Of a DNA stretch of 64,000 nt, positions 13,735 through 21,422 are shown one piece after another (the first letter of the stretch is position 1; every line of letters begins with the position of its first letter). This DNA is from Silene conica (taxonomy: Eukaryota > Streptophyta > Magnoliopsida > Caryophyllales > Caryophyllaceae), in assembly GCA_029255685.2 (NCBI GenBank), contig CM055315.2:31687501-31751500 (forward strand), given 5' to 3'. A program made the position numbers and the translations under genes. Under the pieces are notes generated by a model. That model had not been told where the DNA came from, did no database searches, and saw only the letters and a list, made by a program, of their open reading frames with translations.

Positions 13735-16275
13735 TTTACGGGGGCGGAGGTAGATAGGTTTTGAGGGAGGAGGTAAGTGTTTTCAGAGGTAGGATTACTC
13801 TCCGACGTTTAAGAGTATTGTTTGAGTAGTATAAGCAAATTGGTCAGAGATGTTCAAGAATACATTTTATGATTCTGATGATCAAGTTGGTTAGTTGGGT
13901 TGTTAAGTTACGATTTAAGGAGTACAAATATAAATATATAGATATTAAAGAACATAATGATGTATGTGATTAATGTTAAGCAGAATAATTGTGTTGATGA
14001 GATGAAATGCAAGTAGGTATTAGTAGGGCTGAGCAAAAAAATCGGATCCGATTTATAAAACCGAAACCGAACCGAAAACCGTAAAAAGAAAACCGAAAAT
14101 TCGGTTTTTTTTTCCGGATGCGGTATCCGAACCGGATTATATTATGCTAAACCGGAGCGGATATGGTTTTGAATAATTGAAAACCGGGACCCGGATTTCA
14201 AACCGGTTTATAATTTTTTTGAAAAAAAAAAAAACAAAAAAAGCCTAACTAATAACTAAACTCTAAACGTCTAAAGAGGAAAATTTAGTGAAACCGGTTT
14301 CAAAACCGGTGCGGTAATCCGGATTTCCGGATCCGGTTTCCAATTTTTGAAAAAACCGGTTCGTTATCGGTTCCTTGAAATCCAATTTTTTAAAAACCGG
14401 GTACCGCTCCGGATTGTAAAACCGGTGCGGTATACCGGTTTTGCTCAGCCCTAGGTATTAGAAGGTATTCATACAACAACGTAAAACAAATAAATGGTGT
14501 TTCCGAGACGGATAGAATAAGCCGTAAAAAGATCAAAAATATTTTTTAATTAACATTATATTATAGTTAATTATAGTCCGTATTCTTTTTTTTCTCCTCC
14601 ATATTTTCAACTTATTCTTTAGGGTAGGGGTTGATTTTAAATTGTATGTGTTCATTTGTTTAGGGATGAAGATAAATAGATCTCGAGGGAGGAGGTAAGT
14701 ATCTTGGGGGATAAAGTTACTTTTCGATGTTTAAAAGTGTGATGTAAGTTGAATAAGAAAATGTTTATAGATTAGGGTTGTTTAGGGATACGATTGATTA
14801 TGTTAGTCAAGTTGGGTAGTTATGTGAGAAGGGTATGACGAATACCTAAACGGTGTTGAAAAAAGTTGCTTATGTACTACAGAATGATTAGAACAGCTAA
14901 GCAAGTACATAGGTCGATAAATTTTATTTAAAAAATCTATTTTATGTGATAATAACAGAGGCACATATGTTATGAAAAGAGCTTAAAAATCTCTAAAGAA
15001 ACATGTATGTATACTCAATTTTGATTGTTATAGGGCGGGGTTTGATTTTACATTGGATATATCTATTGTTTCGAGCGGTGGGGGTAAATAGGTTTTGAGG
15101 GAAGAGGTAAGTGTGTTGGAGGTAGGGTTACTCCACGACGTTGAAGAGTGTGAAAGTAGTACAAATAAATGTCGGTGGGTTGAGGTTTCCAGGGATACAT
15201 TTTACAATTGATTTTAATGGTTAAGTTGGTTAAGTGGGGTGAGAAAGGTACTCCATAGGTAGGATGACTCTCTGGCGTTTACGAGTGTGATTTAGAAGAT
15301 AGAAAAATATATTCATATGTAGGGTTGGGTTGTTCAGGATATGAAAATGGTTAAGGTTGATTCTGATGGGTTTGGTTGGCTAGTTGAGTGGAAAGGGTTG
15401 AATTTGTGAAAAGTGGATAACGTGAGATATTGATTGGAGAAGGTAAATGAATAAATTTTATTTGAAAATGTGTATTATATGAGAAAAGAACCGATAAATA
15501 TATTAATATAGGCTAAAAACATTTAAAATATCACGTGTATAAACTCAATTTTGTTTCTTTGTTGGACAAAAAACTAAACAATCAAATGTTATACTCTCTC
15601 CAGTCCTATTGAATGCTCCATTGGGTCGGGGAGTAATTTTTAATGTGGAATGGCGTTATAGTGTTTTTTGTGGGAGTATTTTTGGAAATATTTAGGGCTG
15701 TATAAAAAGATGTTGTATGTGGAGTTGCAGTTGGAAATTTGCAATGATAACATTGTAAATATAAGAAATAGAAGATATTTATGTCCAATTATTTTAGCAA
15801 GTATGGAAGGAAAATATTGGATTAAATTGTACAGAAATACAATGTGGGAACATTGGATAAGAATTAAGGAAGTATATGTCATGTCAATATTATATCGCGG
15901 TAGATAGGTCTGGAGGTAGGAGGTAAGTGTCTTGAGGATAGAGTTATTTTTCGACATTTAAGAGTGTGATTTGAGTAGTACAAGTAAATATAAATACAAT
16001 GGGGTTGTTCAGGGATGCGCATACGGTTAATTCTGATGATCAAGTTGGTTAGTTGAGTGAAAAGGGTACGAATAATGCCTGAATGGTGTGAAAAATAGGG
16101 GGAAGTAGCAAAATAACTGATGAAGTAGATGAATTTATTTCAAGGTTGTATTATGTGTAAATGACTTAGGCATAGTGCTATAAAAATAAGTTAAAAATCT
16201 CTGAAATATCATGTATGAAAACTCAATTTTGTTTTTTTCTTGTGAAACACAAAAGTAAATAATCAAATGTTAATA
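13735..16275. repeat. Diverged ~500-bp repeat family, 4-5 copies
   Basis: Recurring order: GAGGGAGGAGGTAAGTGT, then CGACGTTTAAGAGTGTG, then GGGATAC, then CAAGTTGGTTAGTTG, then an AT-rich spacer ending AAAATCTC...ATGTAT...ACTCAATTTTG. Copies begin near 13740, 14650, 15070, 15255 and 15895; a fragment recurs near 17175-17280. Copies are too diverged for simple satellite amplification and are interrupted by the hAT MITE. Confidence 0.7.
14024..14453. mobile_element. hAT-type MITE (430 bp) with 8-bp duplication
   Basis: The element begins TAGGGCTGAGCAAAA and ends TTTTGCTCAGCCCTA. GGTATTAG is duplicated exactly at 14016-14023 and 14454-14461. An 8-bp duplication with short inverted ends is characteristic of hAT transposition. 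The interior is rich in ACCGG/CCGGT palindromic phrases and has no transposase. Confidence 0.9.
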
Positions 16276-16328
16276 AATATCATGTCAATATAGTATTGTT
16301 AACGTTTAACTATGTTACCGTTTTGTCT

Positions 16329-16452
16329 GAGAACAAGAGTTAGCTCAAGTGGTAAGAGCGCTCTTACCCCAACCATGAAGTTGGGGGTTCGATTCTCACC
16401 TGCGACTTAGTGCGCTCATTTGAACCAAAAATTAAAAAAAAAAAAAAAAAAA
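16329..16452 (+). mobile_element. tRNA-derived SINE with perfect 17-bp duplication
   Basis: Pol III promoter boxes are readable: an A box-like TAGCTCAAGTGG near 16341 and a B box-like GGTTCGATTCTCAC near 16387. The 3' end is a long A tail. ATGTTACCGTTTTGTCT occurs exactly at 16312-16328 and 16453-16469. The body is short (about 95 bp before the tail). A functional tRNA is unlikely because the 3' half does not complete an acceptor stem and a poly-A tail follows. LINE machinery mobilises such elements in trans. Confidence 0.9.
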
Positions 16453-17144
16453 ATGTTACCGTTTTGTCTTTGTGATTAAAAAAACATCGTGGTTTGAATT
16501 TTACACCCAATTTCAATGTAACATCTCAAGTGTTGCATCCACCGTTCATTCCTTAACACTTCTCTCATACCTCTTTTGTTAACCAAACAAAAAAATTGCA
16601 TGTTTTTGTTTTTCCCAACAAGGATTTCTCATTCAAACAAGATCGGTTTTGAAAGCAGAAGTTAGCTAGGTTTCTGATAGATGGAAGAACTTTTCAAAGG
16701 GAGAGCTAACATTGATGGATAAGTCTGTGTGTTTCGTGAATGAGGGGTGACTTGAATATTTTAGGTGTGTACTGGAAGCTGGGAAAGAGTGCCGATGATG
16801 ACTTAGATGGTTATTTGAGGTAGTAATAAAGATGACTAAATCGCATTTGATGATTAATTTCATGATAGGTTAGTAGGTGTGGCTTTGGATTGTGATCCGT
16901 TTCATGTGTTGATTAAAGAGTAAGAGTAGTAGTTTGAAGGGTTCTTTCGTGTGGTACTGTAAATGATTGTGGCGAGTTGGTGGTAACATTAATGACAAAA
17001 ATAAATATAAATGAGGTAATTTTATTAACAATATAACACATGTATAGAACGAACTAATACTCTTTTTATATAAAAAAAAGTCTTATGATTTACTTTTAAT
17101 TTACATGGTGAAAATTTTATGAATGACACAAATTAATTTAGTAT

Positions 17145-17170
17145 CCGTGCATCGCACGGGCAAAAATACT
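17145..17170 (+). other. Helitron-like 3' hairpin (first)
   Basis: CCGTGC-ATC-GCACGG forms a 6-bp stem, followed by an A-rich spacer and CTAT. A canonical Helitron would end CTRR before T, so this terminus is decayed. Confidence 0.4.
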
Positions 17171-17390
17171 ATCATTAATTTGAGGTGATTTGTAAAATAG
17201 ATATTAATGTTTTCCGGAGTATCATTTGTATAAACTTCATCTTGGTTTTTTTCCTAACAAAAAAAATTATAATTCTCATGTTAATATTATGTTGATGGGA
17301 ATTATTTGTTGATCATGCATAAAATCTTACACATGAACTATGTTTCATATCCTATTTTATCGTGAAATTTATCACACACTATTTTAGTAT

Positions 17391-17418
17391 CCGTGCGACG
17401 CACGGGCAAGAAAACTAG
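17391..17418 (+). other. Helitron-like 3' terminus
   Basis: CCGTGC-GAC-GCACGG makes a 6-bp stem, followed after nine bases by CTAG and then T. This fits the plant Helitron rule of a short GC-rich hairpin roughly 10 bp upstream of CTRR, with insertion between A and T. Confidence 0.6.
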
Positions 17419-18457
17419 TTAACAAATATTTAGAGGTACGAAAAAACGAAAAAAAATTATACAAAGAGTTAAAAATTAACAAACATACGTATATCTAAAA
17501 ACTGAAAAAAATACACGAGGAGATAAAAATTAACAAAAAAACGTAGATTAAAAAATGAAAGAAACGTAGATCAATTTTTTTTGAATAAGATCAAATAAAC
17601 CCAACCCATTAAATTAACAAAAAAAAAAATATAAATTTACGATTTTCGAAAAAATATAAAAAACATCGAGAATGGTCAATTAAAACTACGTTAACATCGA
17701 GTAAAAAAATGGTCTTAATAACAATACATTATTATTTTCTTTATAAAATCATCCACAAATTTTAAGAGACTGCAAAAACATTTCTATCATTTTACTTTCA
17801 TTTAGAGAGTAAGATATAGAAATACAATACAATACAATTTCTTTATCTATTTTATGTGGTTCAAATTTATTTCATAATGTCATGGTTATTTATTTCAATT
17901 TATAATAATCATTAAAAAAAATTAATTATACCAGTAAATCAATTATTTGGAGTCAAAATCATCCCCGAATTCATAATTTATATATTTCTCATTTAAGTTC
18001 ATATTAATTTGTACTACTTTTTTAATATATTTACGAAATTTTTAGAAACAGATCCGTATATTTTTTGTGCGGAAATAAAACTAGTTTTAAGCTAAAATCT
18101 AGGATCAGGATAAGACGTCACATACGAATTATCTTGAAAGAACTTTGAGCACCAGACCCTTCTTTGGTATTGAGCTTACAAATTGACCAAAATGTGAATC
18201 ATTAGTCGGCTTTTTAACATTCCCCATATAGGTACTTTGAAGCCATTGTATAAGAACACTTTTAAAAACCATTGTAATACTATAACCCGGCATTGAAATT
18301 TAGTAAGTTCTAGTTTAAGAACCAAATTACTTGATAATTCCGAAAAATGTAAAATAATTTGATGGAGATAATAAATCAGTAGTCTCTCAATTGGGAAAAA
18401 ATATCTCAAATCTAGAGGTTGCCGAAAAATAAATTGGCAGAGATAAGCCTCTATAGA
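17419..18457. other. AT-rich sequence, no gene recognised
   Basis: Adenine-rich low-complexity sequence to about 18060. A possible third decayed Helitron-like end (CTAGT preceded by a weak hairpin) lies near 18081. From 18120 to 18420 there are open frames on the minus strand without recognisable domains. Confidence 0.4.
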
Positions 18458-18552
18458 GAGTTGCTAATGGATTAGCCTTCATGCATGGCTTGGATACTGC
18501 TATTGTGCATAGGGATATCAAGTCTAGTAATGTGTTATTGGACAACAACTTT
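18458..18552 (+). pseudogene. 95-bp inverted copy of the kinase catalytic-loop region
   Basis: Read on the plus strand, this segment is identical at every base to the reverse complement of 19467-19561 in the kinase gene below. It encodes the stretch around HRD (kinase residues about 221-251). Identity stops abruptly at both ends: upstream bears no kinase sequence and downstream is AT-rich. It is too short to code for anything alone. Confidence 0.92.
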
Positions 18553-18947
18553 TTGTATTGCATTTAATTGAGCTTATATACTTTAATAAAAAAACAAATG
18601 AACAATAAATATAACTGAAATTATTAGATTTGTGAAGGTAAAATAACATTAAAATAAGTAGAGAAGTTTGTTTACAAGGTAAAATTATTAACTTCACGAT
18701 AAAAAAAATCATTAATAAATACGAGTGCATTTCATGACATTTCAATGTAAAAATAGGTTAATGATAACATTTTAATTACAAGTTTCTCTAACAAGTACAC
18801 AAGGTCACAACCCTCTACAAATACCATACTCAGCATAAAATCTATACTAATAGATGTATCCAAATATTTATTGAGTATTCCAACCTTTGTTATTCTATAT
18901 AATATATATTCCATATTTTAATTAGAGGTAAACAATTTCAAGCTTAC

Positions 18948-19064
18948 ATGTTGAATTCTGTAGCCTCGTTCCAATATGCGCACAACCTCAAATCCTTCTA
19001 TTATGGCTTCGGTTTCAGCAACTGCTATGTCGATTGTCGATCACGAGGCTACAGAATTCAACAT
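18948..19064. repeat. 22-bp perfect inverted repeat at the kinase 3' end
   Basis: Bases 18948-18969 and 19043-19064 are perfect reverse complements (core GAATTCTGTAGCCTCG) separated by 73 bp. The right arm encodes the last residues of the kinase and part of its stop. In a minus-strand transcript this could form a 3'-end stem-loop. The loop, read in one minus frame, faintly resembles an RNase H-type fragment (AVAETEAIIEGFEVV), which is only a guess. Confidence 0.85.
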
Positions 19065-20219
19065 CTCAACAACTTCACGCATTAGAGGCCTTTCTTTAGG
19101 CTTCTCACTTGTGCACAGCTTGGCGACCTTCATAAAATTATAAACTTCCTCGTCCCTTAAACTCTCTTTAGGAATACTAGCATCAATAACATCTAGGTGC
19201 TTATTTTCCGACATCCTTTTCTTGGCCCACTCGACCATCCACAACTCACTCCCATCGTCTCTAACAGGCCAGTTGGGCCTTTTCCCAGTGGCTACCTCAA
19301 ACATCAAAACCCCGAAACTATAAACATCACCTTTGACTGAGGCTGCCGTGTAACCATTTCTGTACTCCGGTGGCATGTACCCCATGGTCCCCGCAGCTTG
19401 GGTAGATACATGGGAATGAGCACCCTCAATTCTTCGCGCCAGCCCGAAATCAGCAATGTGGGCCTCAAAGTTGTTGTCCAATAACACATTACTAGACTTG
19501 ATATCCCTATGCACAATAGCAGTATCCAAGCCATGCATGAAGGCTAATCCATTAGCAACTCCCTTAATAATTTTAACCCTCAAACTCCAAGATAAGGGTG
19601 ATATCCAGTACCCTTCTGACAGCTCAGGAGGCAATGATGGTAGGTCTTGTAGCCACTCGTCAAGGCTACCCTTTTCAATGTACTCATAAATAAGCACACG
19701 ATCAGGACCCGACATACAATACCCTAGCATCTTGACAATATTTTTGTGACGGAGCTTTCCTAGGGTTTCCATTTCTGCCCGGAACTCACGAAGCCCTTGA
19801 AAAGCATCAGGGCTCAGCTTTTTAAGGGCGACTGTAACCCTGTTTGCTAATTTTGCTTTGTAAACCAACCCAAAACTACCATCACCAATAATCAGCTTGG
19901 GGTTGAAGTTATTAGTAGCTTCATTTAGCTCTACCATTGAGACTTCCTGGAGGCAGGGGTCGAAAGAAGCTGACTCGCCAGCGGTGATGAAGTTGGAAGA
20001 TAGTTCATCAGTGGCATGTCCACTTGTGATTTGACGTGGATGTGTTTGAGGTAGAGTCTGTGCTAAGCGCTGAGATTTGTTTTTGCATTTGCAGATTAGG
20101 AAAATAACGAAGAAGATGGCTGAAATTACACTGAAGCTGGCTACCCCTGCGAGCAAGATTGTGAGAAACTGATTCATGGAAAGCAAAGAAAGGAAGAGAG
20201 GAAAGAAGTTACAGATCAA
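19041..20219 (-). CDS. Receptor-like Ser/Thr kinase lacking an ectodomain
   Basis: 392 residues: a short hydrophobic N-terminus, a membrane segment at about 19-43, a juxtamembrane linker and a complete kinase domain (about 106-392). Visible motifs are the glycine loop GDGSFG (112-117), the VAIK-type lysine K133, HRD (237-239), DFG (257-259) and PPE (283-285). It is therefore an RD-type, probably active kinase predicted to phosphorylate Ser/Thr at the plasma membrane. The kinase most resembles LRR receptor kinases of the EMS1/BRI1 type, judged by eye. Such receptors usually have hundreds of extracellular residues; here none are encoded upstream in an open frame, so the gene is either a truncated paralogue or has a remote 5' exon. 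A start at the second Met (residue 15) is equally plausible. Confidence 0.85.
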   Translation of the reverse strand: MICNFFPLFLSLLSMNQFLTILLAGVASFSVISAIFFVIFLICKCKNKSQRLAQTLPQTHPRQITSGHATDELSSNFITAGESASFDPCLQEVSMVELNEATNNFNPKLIIGDGSFGLVYKAKLANRVTVALKKLSPDAFQGLREFRAEMETLGKLRHKNIVKMLGYCMSGPDRVLIYEYIEKGSLDEWLQDLPSLPPELSEGYWISPLSWSLRVKIIKGVANGLAFMHGLDTAIVHRDIKSSNVLLDNNFEAHIADFGLARRIEGAHSHVSTQAAGTMGYMPPEYRNGYTAASVKGDVYSFGVLMFEVATGKRPNWPVRDDGSELWMVEWAKKRMSENKHLDVIDASIPKESLRDEEVYNFMKVAKLCTSEKPKERPLMREVVEMLNSVAS

Positions 20220-20691
20220 TATTGGACAGAAGGCTAACTGAGGAGCAAACGGGTCCCAGAGAGAGGGGTTTCGGAAGTATTAATTTTGAGCGGATTTGAG
20301 AGAAGAGAGTTATGAAGGAGTGGCAGATACTACATTTAATGTGAATGCAAGTATTTTCCGTTTGATGTGGCATAACCTTGATCAGAGCTGACAAAAGAAA
20401 GGTAGAAACAAAACATGAGCACAAGACATCATCAATTACGCAAGCAAGTCCCAAAAATACAAAAAAAATGGAATTGACTTGACGAGAGTATCGAGCCACA
20501 GTCTAGCCAGATATGAAGAAAGAACAGACAACAATGTCAGGTGAAAGTATAAAAAGTAGAAGCAGATAATTCCATTAACATTCATGTCTCCTAGACATAG
20601 TAGTGTGTTGTTTAAAGTGTTTTGAGGTGTTAACCGTGTTGTTTAAGTAGCGGCAAATTTGGAGCTACCAGATTTGAGGTTGTTTAAAGTG
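20220..20691. other. Kinase upstream region
   Basis: This should hold the promoter and 5' leader of the minus-strand kinase. No LRR-coding sequence is recognisable. Near the left edge of the LINE the phrase GTTAACCGTGTTGTTTAA (about 20632-20649) is repeated at 26784-26801. Confidence 0.4.
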
Positions 20692-20747
20692 TTTCAGCTG
20701 TTTTCTTTTTTTTTTTTTTTTTTTTTTTGCCAGTGGTAAAGAAAGTC

Positions 20748-21422
20748 TTACATGCAAAGTGCAATTGATGCTAGATCATGTGCAATACTATTAAACCTAC
20801 GCGGAATAAAAGATAAACTTAAACAGTGAAAAGATGCGACTGATATGGTCCAGTCATCAATAAGATCCTGAATATGGTGATTCGGATCTTCCAGACCTGC
20901 TAGCTGTAGAATAGCCCCAAGACAGTCCGAAGTGAGATGCACGTGAGAGTAACCCTTAGCCCGAGCCTATTGAGCAGCCGACAACAATCCCTTCGTCTCG
21001 GCTTGAAGTGCTGATTCCGCCCTGCATGGTTCATGGTAACGTCCCACCTCACCCCCGTTCTGATTATAGGCCACGAACCCGATGGCAGCATCCAGAGTAG
21101 CCCTCCATCCCGCATCCACCAGGATTTTAGTCATGTCACACGAGTTTTTCTGACCAATTATAAAGAATTCCTTTCCATCAGCCATATCCTTGATCTCAGA
21201 CACAAACGATGCCTTCTCCGGCAAGTTTCCGTTTGGCGTGTCCACGCCCTTCGCACTTGTCGTACTAGAAGTCTCAACATCATTTAACAAAAGTTTGTAG
21301 AGATGTGCCACCGGCAAGCCCCTGCCCCGAAACAGAACCTCATTTCTTTGCTTCCAAAGATTCCATAGGGTGGCCACAAAAGTGCATATCCTCCATTCTC
21401 CATCCTCCATCTTGCCCAACAA
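20748..21422 (-). pseudogene. LINE RNase H domain (broken)
   Basis: One reading frame is split by a stop at 20967-20969, just after LLSAAQ. The upstream part carries WNLWKQRNEVLFRG, the usual link between the LINE zinc region and RNase H, then VDAGW and AETKGLLSAAQ. The downstream part carries VHLTSDCLGAILQL and RRFNSIAHDLA. Those correspond to the Asp, Glu, Asp and final Asp motifs of plant LINE RNase H. It is also out of frame with the reverse transcriptase frame upstream, so at least two lesions separate it from translation. Confidence 0.85.

Larger units (their letters stand above)
11181..17418 (+). mobile_element. Helitron-like nested region
   Basis: Two phrases resembling plant Helitron 5' ends lie at 11181 (TCCTATAATCACC, then TATCTATAAAAGG) and 12074 (TCTCTTATCTATAAAAGGAA); both are followed by a TTGG-containing segment. 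Two hairpin-type 3' ends lie at 17145-17170 and 17391-17418. No RepHel helicase gene is visible, so these would be non-autonomous copies, probably one inside another. Exact pairing of ends is uncertain. The region carries later insertions at 14024-14453 and 16329-16452. Confidence 0.4.

Noticed and set aside
16329..16425. Functional tRNA gene
   Set aside because: A and B boxes are present but the tRNA fold is incomplete, a poly-A tail follows and a 17-bp duplication flanks it: a SINE.
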